A stretch of 64,000 bases of DNA. Source: Bactrocera neohumeralis. Its lineage: Eukaryota; Arthropoda; Insecta; Diptera; Tephritidae. The notes below the pieces were generated by a model that worked only from the letters and a program-made list of their open reading frames with translations, ran no database searches and had not been told where the DNA came from. Position numbers and translations under genes: made by a program. Of this stretch, positions 1 to 10,500 are shown piece by piece (within the stretch, counting starts at the first letter, position 1; each line of letters starts with the position of its first letter). The stretch is taken from the NCBI RefSeq assembly GCF_024586455.1, contig NW_026089623.1, forward strand, positions 17,116,236-17,180,235. The letters are read 5' to 3'.

Positions 1-102
1 AAATAGTGACCAAGAACAGCAATCCGATTCAATTTATCTTAATTTTTTAGAATAACTGACTCCTCACTTCCGTACTTCGAATGTAAGGTGAGGAGCGGAC
101 AA

Positions 103-445
103 ATGCTTAAAATACTGATTGACACCGGCTCCAATAGAAATTGTATTCAGCCAAAACTTTTACAGAATCCACTACGGAATGAAACCCCATTTAATGCAGT
201 ATCTGTAGGAGGTAAAGTAAAAATAACCCATTACAAAATGGCTAATTAGTTTAATGATCCAAAATCAATAGTTAAATTCTTTTTATTACCCACACTCAGA
301 ACATTTGACGGAATATTAGGAAATGACAGTTTGAAGGAACTAGGTGCAATTATTGACACCGAAAGAGGTAAATTGTTTCTTAGAAATAGCATGAGGGTGA
401 ATTGTCCCCAAAAAATTAGATGCATCAAATACAAAAAAAATATAG
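103..445 (+). pseudogene. Ty3/gypsy retrotransposon aspartic protease remnant
   Basis: Reading from the ATG at 103, the frame gives a retroviral-type aspartic protease: the active-site triad DTGS begins at 121, and a conserved ILGNDSLKELGAIID-like block follows around 315-360. One in-frame stop (TAG near 247) interrupts it. The domain would process the Gag-Pol polyprotein. Its position directly ahead of a gypsy RT supports the assignment. The frame runs into RT sequence that lacks the fingers, so a deletion joins the two domains at about 445-490. Confidence 0.8.
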
Positions 446-490
446 AGTGGTCATTGACTGTAGAAGACTAGACAGTGTTACAGCGTCTCC

Positions 491-1260
491 GTGAATAACG
501 GAAAGTACGAATTCACTAGACTCCACTTTGGGTTGAAAAATGCCCCCTCAATATTCCAACGCGCCCTTGATGATATACTATGGGATCAGATAGGTAATAT
601 TTGTTATATTTACCTTGACGATATTATTGTCTTTTACAAAGATGAAGAAACTCATTACAAAAATCTTGACCTTATATTCAAAACTGTAAATGCAGCTAAT
701 ATTAAATGCCAACTAGACAAATGCGAGTTTTTTAAAAACAAAGTAGAATTTTTAGGATTTGTTATCACAGACAAAGGAATAGAAACGAACCCGCAAATGT
801 AGAAGCCATAGCCAACTATCCATGCCCAAAAACTCTTAAAGAACTGAGATCATTCCTTGGACTATCAGGATATTATAAAAGGTTTATAATGGGCTATGCT
901 GCAATAGCTAAACCACTAACGACACTACTTAGGTGAGAAGACCGACGCATATCAAAGAGGGCTTCATTTAGAAAAATAATACATCTAGATAGTGAGGCCA
1001 AGAAAGCATTTGAGCAGCTAAAAACTGCGTTAATGTCTGATGACGTAACGCTACAATACCCTGATATCAATAAAGAATTTACATTAAACACAGATGCCTC
1101 TGATCATGTAATAGGAGCAGTACTCTCTCAATCTGATAGACCAATTGCGTTTATAACGAGAACTCTATCAAAAACTGAAAAAGGCTATGAAACAGAGAAA
1201 AAAGAAATGCTAGACATATGTTGGACAGTAAAGAATTTTAAAGGTTGTGCTTTTGGTGGT
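491..1260 (+). pseudogene. Ty3/gypsy reverse transcriptase and RNase H remnant
   Basis: The open stretch 491-802 carries RT palm sequence with FGLKNAPSIFQR and the catalytic YLDD box at 611-622, then the FLGFVI block. A stop at 800 and frame changes separate it from the thumb/connection (LRSFLGLSGYYKRF, about 845-890). RNase H follows, with TDASDHVIGAVLSQ near 1090. The RT fingers are missing. The order PR-RT-RH and the YLDD box are typical of the Ty3/gypsy family (17.6/297/gypsy group). It is a dead polymerase fragment; no LTR flanks are visible in the window. Confidence 0.88.
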
Positions 1261-1269
1261 TCCAAAGTA

Positions 1270-1948
1270 AAAATTTAAATTTATTTATTTAATAAAAAAC
1301 CACTTACACATGATTGTTATTGGAAAGGTGGAATAGCGATTAAAAGATGGAAGTCTTACCTGGATGAGTACAATAAGGAAACCAGGAAAGGAAAATATTG
1401 TAGCCGATGCATTGTCTCGAGTACCAAAACAATATGAAATTAATTCAATAACAAAAACCCAACACAGTGCTCAAAGCGCTTCTCATAATCTTATTTCCAG
1501 CATTGAAGTACCGATAAATGCTTTTAAAAACCAAATTTTTATTTACAAAGATCATCCTTCTGACTACAAGTTTATCATTCCATTCTCTACATTCCATAGA
1601 CATACTCTTTTTCAACCAACATATTCTGATGATGATTTTATGAAAATATTGAGAAAGTACTTAAACCCTTCAGTAATAAATGGAATCTACACGACAGAAG
1701 ACATAATGGGACAGATTCAAAGACTGTATCCAGAACATTTCAGGTCCTTTACTCAAATGAACGTAGAAGACTTAATAAAAGAAACAGATCATGATGATCT
1801 ATTAATGATACAAAACAATCCCAATAGCCTTAATACAAACAATAACAACCAGGTCATTATAAATAAACAACTACAGGATAGAATTAATGATTTAACTACA
1901 ATTCCAAATATGTTAAAAAAATGCTATCAGAATAGACAATTTGTTTAA
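1270..1948 (+). pseudogene. Ty3/gypsy RNase H end and pol linker
   Basis: Sequence around 1290-1380 continues the RNase H tether (KPLTHD, IKRWKSYLDEYN). The open frame 1364-1948 then carries the highly conserved PGKENIVADALSRVP motif that closes RNase H in this family. The remaining roughly 170 residues are Asn/Gln-rich and match the variable linker ahead of integrase. The integrase itself is absent, so the element is 3'-truncated here. Sequence from 1949 to 2234 shows nothing I recognise. Confidence 0.8.
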
Positions 1949-2234
1949 TAGTGAAATATCAATAGGTTTTCAAAATCAAGTAAGACTAATAAAAGAAGAA
2001 AAAAGTGAGCTATCAGTTGGCAGCTGGCAGATGTGAAACATCGTAATTATTTTATACAAGTAATAGGTTTAAAAGTACAGATTATGACAGGAACTAAATA
2101 TGGTACACAATGAAAGAATACAATATTATGAATTTTTTCCAGAAAATGATGACAGATACATAGTTTATTCAATAAACATTTATTTTCTTTATATACAAAA
2201 TTGTATCTAAAAATTTGTTTAAAATCGCGTCAAC

Positions 2235-2505
2235 TCAATTATTTTCATCAGTGACTTCCGTAATAGTTACATTCGAAGTTGCCTCTGACGGTATTACGCT
2301 AACAATTGGTCGATTATAACTGAAGTATGTTACAAAAGTATTAGACATGACATTATCAAGATATCTTATAAATACAGCATCTATTTTTGTTCCATATCTT
2401 GTAGCACATTCTCTCGGATTGTTATTGGAACGATGTTAATGCCATTGATTAATTTTTTGCAAAATTAACATTGAAATCCCCAGCCAAAATCAATAGTAGT
2501 TTATC
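2235..2505 (-). pseudogene. Helentron-type endonuclease fragment
   Basis: On the minus strand, LLLILAGDFNVNF (about 2465-2500) is followed after a frameshift by RECATRYGTKIDAVFIRYLDN and then YFSYNRPIVS, ending in a stop at 2235-2237. GDFN and the KIDAVF...YFSY...PI ending match the exonuclease/endonuclease/phosphatase-fold domain found at the C-terminus of Helentron and Pif1-like helicase proteins in arthropods. This is a recalled family pattern, not a search result. The N-terminal half is missing and at least one frameshift is present. A LINE endonuclease is the main alternative. Confidence 0.5.
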
Positions 2506-2786
2506 TTTATCTGTTTCAAAAATTATTAAACTTCTGCGACTGTACGGAAATAACGTATACATGAATACTCATGTAAAACTGAAATACGAGTAATATCATT
2601 TATATTTTATTAGGTGAAATGTGCCATTGTATAAACCTACAAGTAATAAATCTTATCATTTTCACCCATACATACACAGGCCTAAGCTTATAGAATGACA
2701 GAAATTACATTAAAAATGCTATAAAATGAGGGAGACTCAGGGCAAAAGGCCAGGCACTTCATTAATGTTTCCTAAATATTCTACTA

Positions 2787-3128
2787 CTAAAACGGCCAAA
2801 TCCAGCTACACGTTTGAAATGGGATTTGAAGCTTTTTACAGCTGATTCTCATAAACCGCCCATATGAAGAGCGCTTGGGGGTATAAATTACCAATTGATA
2901 CCTTGAGGGGCGTATTTTTGTACGATGTCGGGCGACACTATGTTGTGGTAAAAGGCAGAGCGAAATTGCAGCGTTAAGGTGGAAGTGCTGCCATAATCTG
3001 CGTTCGCATCTTCTGTTTGTGCATAGTGCAAATCGTGCACGTGAAGATGCACTTCTTGATATGCGGCTTAAGACGGGGGATATAATACTCCTGGCGTACC
3101 ATATGTTGCATGAGGCGATGTTCGGCAT
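2787..3128 (-). pseudogene. BEL/Pao integrase, N-terminal zinc domain plus scrap
   Basis: One frame reads EHRLMQHMVRQEYYIPRLK, then HIKKCIFTCTICTMHKQKM, which is the HHCC zinc-binding domain of a BEL integrase. After a short gap another frame reads HMGGL*ESAVKSFKSHFKRVAGF, a block normally found well inside the catalytic core. The D,D-35-E core between them has been deleted and the frame changes twice. The protein would have joined cDNA to the genome. Sequence from 2506 to 2786 shows nothing recognisable. Confidence 0.8.
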
Positions 3129-3342
3129 ATAGCATTAAGATGTGGATGTAATTGAGGAATAATGTGGCAAATGGTGACCTCTCTGGAATTATTATGGAAG
3201 TGAAGAAGTTTCACTTGTTCGTCCCAGTCGGTTCCATCTAGCCTTAATTCTTGTATTAAGATTTTTGCTTGGATCATAATTGGCGGAGGCCATCCTGCGG
3301 GGTCGAAAAGTTTTGCCATTGAGGATAAAATCTGCCTTTTTA
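3068..3342 (-). pseudogene. BEL/Pao RNase H/A17-region fragment
   Basis: The frame reads AKLFDPAGWPPPIMIQAKIL, then IQELRLDGTDWDEQVK. KLFDP.GW.SP..I.AKIL and the following DWD are hallmark residues of the Pao A17 region downstream of the RT. It continues the RT frame after a frameshift near 3340, and is followed by further frame breaks before integrase. Confidence 0.8.
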
Positions 3343-4110
3343 TTATGGCAACAAATTTTTGTTTGGAATATTTTTTAGTATATTTGGGTGATTTGCCGTA
3401 ATATTTTTCAATGGAAACCCTGCGGATTTGAGGGCTTGTATTACCTGTGATAAGGCCTCGTATGCTTGTGGAAGAGTGTGACTTCCAGACAGAATATCGT
3501 CTACATACGTTTGAGTTTTCAACGTTTCATTCGCCAGAGGAAATTCTGACTTTTTGTTGTCTGCCAATTCGAGAAGTGTTCGAATGGCTAGATATGGTGC
3601 ACAGCTAACGCCAAAAGTAACTGCTTTTAATTTGAAGTCGCGTAGAGAACTGGTGGGGGATCTTCGGAAAAAAATACGTTGAAAATCTTGGTCGCCTTTA
3701 TGTACGACTATTTGCCGATACATTTTTTCAACGTCCCCATTGAATACATATTTGAATATACGCCGATTTAATATCAGAAGCATTAAATCTGGTTGGAGTG
3801 TGGGTCCTGTAAATAGGATATCATTTAGGGAATTCCCCGAACTAGTGGTTTTCCAGGCATTAAAGACAACTCTTACTTTTGTTGTTTTTTTGTCTGGATT
3901 CACTACTGAGTGATGTGGCAGGTAAAAGGAGTAGTATTTGCCGTTGACGATTTTCTCCCCTGGGGTTGCTTCCTCCATGTGATCTAAATGGAGGTATTCT
4001 TCTAACACATCATCATACTTCGATTTGAGTTCACCTTTTTTTAGTAGGTTTCTTTCCATACTTAGAAACTGCTGTATTGCAGAGGTGCGAGAGTGGCCTA
4101 AGGCGAGTTT
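3343..4110 (-). pseudogene. BEL/Pao reverse transcriptase
   Basis: The longest open part runs from the ATG at 4059, but homologous residues (LALGHSRTSAIQQFLS) extend upstream to about 4110. Visible blocks are YYSFYLPHHSVV, KVRVVFNAW, the D of NGDVEKMYRQI, FGVSCAPYLAIR, and the catalytic box YVDD at 3496-3507. These are typical BEL RT motifs, so the fold is intact to the end of the palm. Function is lost because gag, protease and integrase are all broken. Confidence 0.87.
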
Positions 4111-4589
4111 GTTAGGAAATTGTTGCTACAGTGGTAGTCGTGCGACTTCACTTCTTCACAATACTGATCTTTAGGGGTTGTGACTGATTCGGGGGGAAGT
4201 TCTTCTAATTCCCAAAATTTTTTCAATAGTGATTTGAGGTACTCGTTTGAGACTTCCTCAAGTTGAGTTGTTATTGTTGTGACTGGTTCCGCAACTATTC
4301 CACTTAGGACCCATCCGAAAATGGTATTTTGCGCCAGAAGTGTATTTGTGATTTTCTCAATACGTTCGAGTATTATCTAATAGAAGATCTATTTGAGCGG
4401 GGTGTTGCAGTTTGGGTCTGCTAGCTTTAGGTGTGAAACCTTTTGTCAATGCTTGCTATTTATATCATAGCTTGTTAGCATATTGGTTAATTGCGGTAAG
4501 ACAATAGCTTCTGCTTGTATGCACTTATCAGCTTTCGCCCATTCCCGTGATTTCAAAATTGGCCAGTTTTGATGGCAACTGTAGGCTGT

Positions 4590-4720
4590 TTTGTGCCCTA
4601 GACGCTATAAAGGATCGTTGTGATTCTTGGTCTATTAAGGCTCTGAGTTTAAACTATTCTCCTCGGTGTTCGATAGAGACAACTGCTGTGGGTAATAGTA
4701 CCCTACTGTGATTTTTGCTA
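4590..4720 (-). pseudogene. BEL/Pao aspartic protease remnant
   Basis: Minus-strand reading gives SRVLLPTAVVSIEHRGE, a stop, then FKLRALIDQESQRSFIA. BEL proteases normally carry LRALID.GSQ.SFI, so the active-site Gly after the catalytic Asp region is replaced by Glu here, and one stop interrupts the domain. The region from 4120 to 4590 continues in several frames without other clear blocks. Confidence 0.65.
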
Positions 4721-4854
4721 TGTAGCGTTTGGGTTTTTAACGCCTTTGAGCAGCATAGTGCTTCTTAGCAGGTTTCAGAATTTGTTGTTGCAACTAAACC
4801 TGTTGCTCTTTTTACGTTTGCGCTGTTTGGGGGTGAGCTGGAATAATTTGTTAT

Positions 4855-5075
4855 ATGTAACATTGAATGATGTCTTTTATGAGAGTAAACGCAATTAAAT
4901 TTGCTTTCGCAATCTTTAAGCGTATGCGCATGTGACAAACAGTTGGTACATAGTTTTTTCGTTCTTACGAAATTCTTTCGATCGGTAATATTAATTTTTT
5001 TTGAATTTTTCGCACGATTTGAGCTTGTGACCTCCTCTCTACAAAGTTTGCATGGCGTTTGTTTATATTGTTCGG
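4855..5075 (-). pseudogene. BEL/Pao gag zinc-knuckle cluster
   Basis: The minus-strand frame shows CKLCR, then KLCTNCLSHAHTLKDCES, then NCVYSHKRHHSMLH. The spacing CxxC...H...C followed by a C-rich KRHHxxLH block is the characteristic nucleic-acid-binding end of BEL gag. One expected Cys in the last knuckle is Ser. Placement between gag and protease agrees with the element order. Confidence 0.75.
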
Positions 5076-5212
5076 ATGTGAACGATTGATTCTTAAAAAA
5101 TCTTCTATTTAAATTATTGTGGCTATTTGCTTAGGGTCTATTGAAGGTTCTATTGAGGTCGTTTTGAACGTTTTTCATTCTGACTAGTTTTTTATCTACC
5201 CTTTCCGCAATT

Positions 5213-6193
5213 TCATATTGGGTAGTAAGAAATTCTTTCATTTGCTGCCACGTTGGGCGCTTTCTTCGCGATGAGTGCGATTGCTCCCATAAAAGTAACA
5301 ATTTTTCTGGTAATGCAGCTGTGCATACATATATTTACCAGAATGGGGTCCCAATTGTCTGTGGGAATATTGTGTGTCGATAGAACCGACAAACATTTTG
5401 AAACAGTGGATTGTAGCTTAATGAATTCTTCACTTGTTTCTTTCTGAATTTTTGGTAAATTCACTAATATCGTCACTTGTTTGTCGACCAATATTCTCTC
5501 GTTTTCGTAACGTGCTTTAAGAACTTCCCAAGCAAAGTTGAAATTTTCGTCATTGAGAGAGAACTGTTTGACTATTACGCCTGCTCGACCTTTGGTTTTG
5601 TATCTAAGGTAATACAATTTCTTCGCTTGTGATAATTTAGGATGGTTTATGTACACAGCTGTAAACATGAAATATATCTGTTTCGCGTACTGGCACTTTA
5701 AGGTGAATGCCTGAACTTCCCTCTTGGGCTTGTCTTTGAGGCAGCTCTACTCTCGGTTGTGGAGTAGGTGCAATTGCTTTGATTAGCTCTAGTTGATCAG
5801 AGATCATAGCTTTTGTCTCTTCGTATTGGTTTAAGCGCTTTTCGTATTTTGCGTAAGCCGAGGATTCTGGTAAATCTGAGTCGTCAGATTCTACGATTGC
5901 GTCATATGCCGCTTGGAGACGTGTCCAGAAGTTGTCAAGATTTTCTTTTTTAATCTGTAATACCGATTCAGAATTATCTTGAATCGGTGAAGATGAGAAT
6001 CGAGTGCAGTATCGAATTAGACTGTCACTCTCGGAAATAAATTTGGTGTATGAAATATCACTCTTTTTTGTTTTGTAGCACCTTGCTTTGAGCGTGTAGC
6101 ATCTTCAGGTGTAGACGGACTTTTTTCTTCTGAAATCATCTTTGGAACTTTTAGCATCTGAGTTGGTTTTAATTCCTTTGAGTCTGAGCTCAT
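5213..6193 (-). pseudogene. BEL/Pao gag (DUF1759 family)
   Basis: I place the start at the ATG on 6191-6193 (MSSDSKELKPTQ). A charged N-terminal stretch, with a probable coiled segment around YAKYEKRLNQYEETKA, precedes a frameshift near 5670. The open part 5213-5668 then carries KLSQAKKLYYLRYKTKGRAG and NFAWEVLKARYENER, typical of the DUF1759 gag domain. It would form the virus-like particle core. Stops and frame changes make it non-functional. Confidence 0.82.
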
Positions 6194-6199
6194 TTAAAA

Positions 6200-6790
6200 G
6201 ATGTGTAGAATATATCAAAAAGTCTTAGTGAAAACTAGACGTGTAGATGTTTAAACAAAATTCGTATATAAAATGTTCAATAGAAGACTCTTTTGTATGT
6301 AAGAGTTTCAAAAAAATCAATAAAACCAATGGCTTTTTGATATACCGAGATTTCAAAAAATATTTTCGTTTATACTTATATGTATGTACATATTTATATG
6401 ATTAGACGAGAACTCTGAAGTAATAAGAGTTTCGAACGAACTTGATATGACAAGAAGCTTTACGTATTTGATGGTGTGTGTAATCGCGAACTCTTTGAAG
6501 TTAATAAGAGTTTTTAACGAAAAAGAAAATTTCCAAAAATTTTCGTATTTATATGTACTTATATGTTTAGACGTGGACTCTTTTAAGTAAATAAGAGTTT
6601 TTCAAATAAAATAAAAGATTACACGTATATAGGATATCGATAAAATTTGATTTAATTATTTATTGATGACTAAAAATATTTTATATGTTTTATTTTTCTA
6701 TATACATATACATATTTGTTTTATATGTATTTTATGTCCAAGGGTATACCTATAGGTGGATCTTTAATTTATTATGTGCTAATGAGCGCT
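6200..6790 (-). repeat. Probable BEL 5' LTR/leader with four snap-back repeats
   Basis: AT-rich, gene-free sequence just upstream of gag. A motif pairing GACTCTT/GAACTCT with AAGAGTTT recurs four times (about 6288-6310, 6410-6432, 6487-6510 and 6568-6602), each a short inverted repeat. Spacing is roughly 80-120 bp. No matching second LTR is present, because the other end of the element is truncated; the LTR assignment is therefore positional inference. Confidence 0.45.
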
Positions 6791-6837
6791 CGTTTTAGAG
6801 ATCACTGCACTTTGTACTTATACATTTATGTACATAT

Positions 6838-7158
6838 GTATTACGCAAGGCGTATTGCGGAATATATGTACATATGCCAAAGTGAACTTTGAAGTAATGT
6901 GCGTGTCTACATATGTGACAATACACTTTTGTACAAATATTTAAGTATGTTATAAAAATCCTTTTGTTTATATTTATTGTTATGTATGTATAATTTGTAC
7001 CCAATGTCGATGGGGTATATTTTTCAGTTCATATTTATATGCGGCCGTATGTACATATATATATACTCATGTATATATGTATATATGTTCGTACGAAAAA
7101 AAGACGTAAAGAGAATTAACCGACCGCATGTAATTTTCTCAAATTCACTTGTTTGTAT
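6838..7158. repeat. LTR-like segment, copy 1 (solo-type)
   Basis: About 260 bp from GCAAGGCGTATTGCGG onward recur almost unchanged at 9353-9597, and the last about 30 bp (CATGTAATTTTCTCAAATTC...) recur at 10239-10271. In the second location, gypsy integrase sequence lies between the two parts. This fits an LTR present here as a single copy and at the second site around internal sequence. It is followed at once by a Tc1 end. Confidence 0.5.
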
Positions 7159-7161
7159 GTA

Positions 7162-7250
7162 CTGTATGTAACACAGTTGAGCAAATAAAATCACGAATGT
7201 CGATTCTTACAAAAAATGTGTATTTAATTTGGGCGAATTGAATTACAGTT
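7162..7250 (-). mobile_element. Tc1-like element terminal fragment
   Basis: After a TA at 7160-7161 the sequence starts with a Tc1 end (CTGTATGTAACACAGTTGAG) and matches 10274-10362 of the full Tc1 element for 89 bp. It breaks abruptly at 7250, where Helitron sequence begins. The junction is the left edge of the large inverted duplication. Confidence 0.7.
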
Positions 7251-8527
7251 TGGATCGTACCATATTCGCCGCTGTTGTCTAATTCACATTCAAAAGACAT
7301 GTCAATGTTGCGTATTGCAGTTTGGTGTAATCGATAAAATACGTGTGTAAATACGTCACCAAAGGAAGCAACATGGCGGTTACTGATCTTGAACGATACG
7401 GTTGATACGTGAACTGCAATAAAGCGCTTTGTAGGATATTTACTTTTGCAATTCATGAACGTTTTCCGACTGTTGTGCGTCTCGCAGTTAATTTAGAGAA
7501 TGACCAAATAGTCTATTTCAACACAGAGAATACAGTACAGATAGAGAAAACACCCCCAGCAACAAAATTAACATTTACGAGTTTTTTCTCAACTTTCGTC
7601 AGTGAACCATTTGCGAGAACTTGCTCTATTCGGAAATATCTTGATATTATACATACATATGTACAATTACAATTACAATTGCTGGAACATGATAATCACT
7701 GGAATGAAGTTCGCACACTTTTCGCGATGATCAGCCATCAAATTAGCGTCAATTATTGAATACGAACAAAAATGACATTGCCGAAGACATTTTACATCGT
7801 ATTCGCTAAGAATTGGAAATGGGTAAATTCCGGTTGATACTTCCGGTGGTTTGATATCAATTCCATCTTCCCTTTTCCAATTCACCAAAGATGAACTCAT
7901 CACGAATATTCGGACATTGGACAAATTATCGTAACTACAATTCCTTAAGTGCACGCGCAATGTTAGCTGCCAAAAATACCGATGTTGTTGACTTAAACTG
8001 GAAGATTCAAAGTCAAATTCCGGGAGACTTGCGCTCATACAAATTGATCGATCGTGGAATTTCTAAATTCTTTGAATAGGCTTGGTATGCCACCGCATCA
8101 TTTGCGTCTCAAAGTTGGATCTGTCGTTATTATGTTCCACAATCTTCAGGGACCGAAACTGTGTAATGGAACCTGACTGATTGTGACGCAGCTATCGAAT
8201 ACAAAGGGGCAGAATGCTTGATTCTACGAATTCCTCTGAGTTCTAACGATTTGCCATTTCAGTTCAAATATATTCAGTTTCCAGTGAAAATTGCATTAGA
8301 GACACAAGGATAGTCGCATAGTGTATCGTATACATTTGGAAATGCTATGTTTTTCACTCGGCCAGATATACGTGTCCTGCTCAAGAGTTGGAAAACCATC
8401 TTTTCTATAGTACACCGGAACTTGTTCATCAAGCTGCGATACATTGAAAAAAGTGAAATGATAAATACAACTTTTTCATTTCTAAACACATAATTTCACG
8501 CAGGACAACGACTGCGGGGTTAGCTAG
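7251..8527 (+). pseudogene. Helitron Rep/helicase 3' part, 5'-truncated copy
   Basis: The plus strand reads INCNKALCRIFTFAIHERF, then FPTVVRLAVNLENDQ (about 7405-7500), a helicase-flanking block of Helitron proteins. After a deletion come SARAMLAAKNTDVVDLNWKI and IQSQIPGDLRSYK (about 7950-8040), then GMPPHHLRLKVGS. Stops and frameshifts are frequent, and the Walker A/B core is missing. The 3' end is intact: the hairpin CGCAG-GACAACGA-CTGCG at about 8499-8516, then CTAG at 8524-8527 followed by T. Confidence 0.85.
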
Positions 8528-8901
8528 TACTAAATAATGTATAAGCCGGATAACTTAAAATAAGCTACGACAATCACAAGCAAAAAAAAACAAACCAAAA
8601 AATAAACAAAAGCATATGCGCAAATTAAATTTTATATCATACACACATACATGTATGTCACATATATTTCTATAACATAAAAAGAGAGAGATAACGGTTC
8701 TTAAGTATTCACCGCCTACTGCGATTAAAAAATTAAATGAATAAGAAATAATTTAAATGTCATTCCGCAAATTTAAAATGCAGAATTTTTGGACGCTTTC
8801 ACCAATTTTTCTAAGTAAAATATGAAATTTGACAGTGGCTTTATAAATATTTCGTTGGGTGTATATGCGGCGCAGTTATACAAATTATATATACATATAT
8901 A
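8528..8901. other. AT-rich spacer between Helitron end and Tc1 end
   Basis: No open frame or element signature is seen. The stretch is mirrored at 11866-12239, so it is probably the original genomic sequence into which both elements inserted. Confidence 0.6.
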
Positions 8902-9352
8902 CAGTATGTACCACAATTGAGCAAATAAAATCAAATATTCCTGATTTCAAAATTTTTTTTTGCACTACGCAGCTTATTACGAAAATAATATACATATATG
9001 TATTCGAATAGGTACACTAGTTGAGTTTGTTTCGCGGAAATACATCAGTAAAATTTCTCAATATTTTTCTGGCGTCTGGTTTGCGTCACGTGCACATTTG
9101 CTCAACATCGATTGCGTTCAGGCGGGTGAGAATAGCTAACACCAAATAAACAACTTTCGAGCATTTTAAATACCAGTAGCTCTATTTATCAATTAACTAA
9201 CGTTTTCAGAAGTATTTTTCATTTTATAGACGGTAAGTAGAATTAGAAAGATGGTTTTTCGTGAAGCTATTTAACTTCGCGTTTTTTTTTAGAAAATTGA
9301 AGAAAATTGCTGACTCTATTAAAAAATCTGTGCTTCAATGGTTGAATGAAGG
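8902..9352 (+). mobile_element. Tc1-like element 5' end, truncated
   Basis: TA at 8900-8901 is followed by the terminal repeat CAGTATGTACCACAATTGAG. About 380 bp further in lies a leader with intron-like signals (GTAAGT at about 9232, TTTTTTTTAG ending near 9292) and the transposase N-terminus KKIADSIKKSVLQWLNEG (9298-9351). It is cut at 9352 by the LTR-like segment. The whole piece mirrors 11414-11865. Confidence 0.8.
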
Positions 9353-9597
9353 CAAGGCGTATTGCGGAATATACATATGTACATATGCCAATGTGAACTT
9401 TCAAGTAATGTGCGTGTCTACATATGTAACAATACACTTTTGTACAAATATTTTTGTATGTTATAAAAATCCTTTTGTTTTATATTTATTGTTATATATG
9501 TATAATTTGTACCCGATGTCGATGGGGTATATTTTTCAGTTCATATTTATATGCGGCCGTATGTTCATATATATATACTCATGTATATATGTATGTA
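9353..9597. repeat. LTR-like segment, copy 2
   Basis: Direct repeat of 6838-7100, starting at the shared GCAAGGCGTATTGCGG. It adjoins gypsy-type internal sequence read on the minus strand, so it is best explained as the downstream LTR of that element, inserted into the Tc1 transposase. Confidence 0.5.
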
Positions 9598-10138
9598 GAG
9601 AAAATGCACTATTTTACTTATTTAAATTTCGTTCAAGTTTTATTTAGTTCAATTCATTAACATTTGGTTTTATTATTATGTTAAATACACATTTTAGATT
9701 TAGAACACTAATGTAGATTTAGAATGCTTCTGGAATTAAATGACTCTCGTCTCGCAAGGTCCGTCGTCGTCGCTTACTTCTTCTCTACTACTGTACTTTA
9801 CTTTTTGCTTTTCAGCGTCACCATGGTTGCAATGCGTTCGGTAGTTGTCAGGGTTGCCTTATAATTCCTACAACTCGGCCATACCTGACGACCTATTCGC
9901 CCCGAATGTTGTCACCATTTTGTCATATACTCAGCAGTAGTCGAGGTCACCCTCGGTCCCTCATTTTCCCCCACTTTCTCGACATTGTACCTACCATGCT
10001 TTAATCGTGTTACCACCTTGTATGTTCCCAAATACTTCGGACGTGGTTTCATACCTGCCCCAAATTGTGTACGTTTGATAGTCACTAAATCATTTATATT
10101 ATATTGCCTTTCCTTTTACGTCTCTTATTAAAGCTTTT
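9598..10138 (-). pseudogene. Ty3/gypsy integrase C-terminal fragment
   Basis: Minus-strand reading from the gap edge gives IKRTQFGAGMKPRPKYLG, then TYKVVTRLKHGRYNVEKVG, then EGPRVTSTTAEYMTKW and a stop near 9919. This chromodomain-like tail (P.Y.V......RY.VEKVG..EGP..TST.....KW) closes gypsy integrase. The rest (9598-9918) is 3' untranslated sequence leading to the LTR. The upstream catalytic core lies in the assembly gap or is absent. Confidence 0.7.
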
Positions 10139-10238
10139 NNNNNNNNNNNNNNNNNNNNNNNNNNNNNNNNNNNNNNNNNNNNNNNNNNNNNNNNNNNNNN
10201 NNNNNNNNNNNNNNNNNNNNNNNNNNNNNNNNNNNNNN
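10139..10238. other. Assembly gap, 100 N
   Basis: Exactly 100 undetermined bases, the conventional placeholder for a gap of unknown size. It sits between gypsy internal sequence and an LTR edge, so the missing DNA is probably the rest of that retrotransposon. Confidence 0.97.
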
Positions 10239-10500
10239 CATGTAATTTTCTCAAATTCACTTGTTTGTATGTACTGTAGTAACACAGTTGCGCAAATAAA
10301 ATCACGAATGTCGATTCTTACAAAAAATGTGTATTTAATTTGGGCGAATTGAATTACAGTTTTTTCAAATACATTCTTCAGTCCGTCTATAATATAATAC
10401 AACAAAAGAGTAAAAAATTTATTCAGGTTTTATAAGAAGAAAATATAAATTCTCTTGTATGGCACTTGTTCAATTTTGATACAATGTAATTTTTACCGCT

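Larger units (their letters stand above)
2787..6193 (-). mobile_element. BEL/Pao LTR retrotransposon, degraded, gag to integrase
   Basis: In minus orientation the order is DUF1759-type gag, zinc-knuckle cluster, protease, reverse transcriptase, Pao A17-type region and integrase zinc-binding domain. That order is diagnostic of BEL/Pao. The gag start codon is at 6191-6193. The far end stops inside integrase at about 2787, so the 3' LTR is lost; a possible 5' LTR/leader lies at 6200-6790. Frameshifts and stops separate every domain, so the element cannot move on its own. Confidence 0.88.
7251..9352. repeat. Left arm of 2.1 kb inverted duplication
   Basis: The sequence is the reverse complement of 11414-13521 at high identity (a few substitutions, and a 20-bp duplication near 12727 in the right arm). 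The arm holds a truncated Helitron (7251-8527), 370 bp of AT-rich spacer and the first 450 bp of a Tc1 element. Because several unrelated elements are copied together, this is a segmental event or an assembly effect, not two insertions. Confidence 0.85.

Noticed and set aside
103..1948. Endogenous retrovirus with envelope
   Set aside because: Only pol remnants are present; no env-like frame follows, and the sequence is simply a truncated Ty3/gypsy element.
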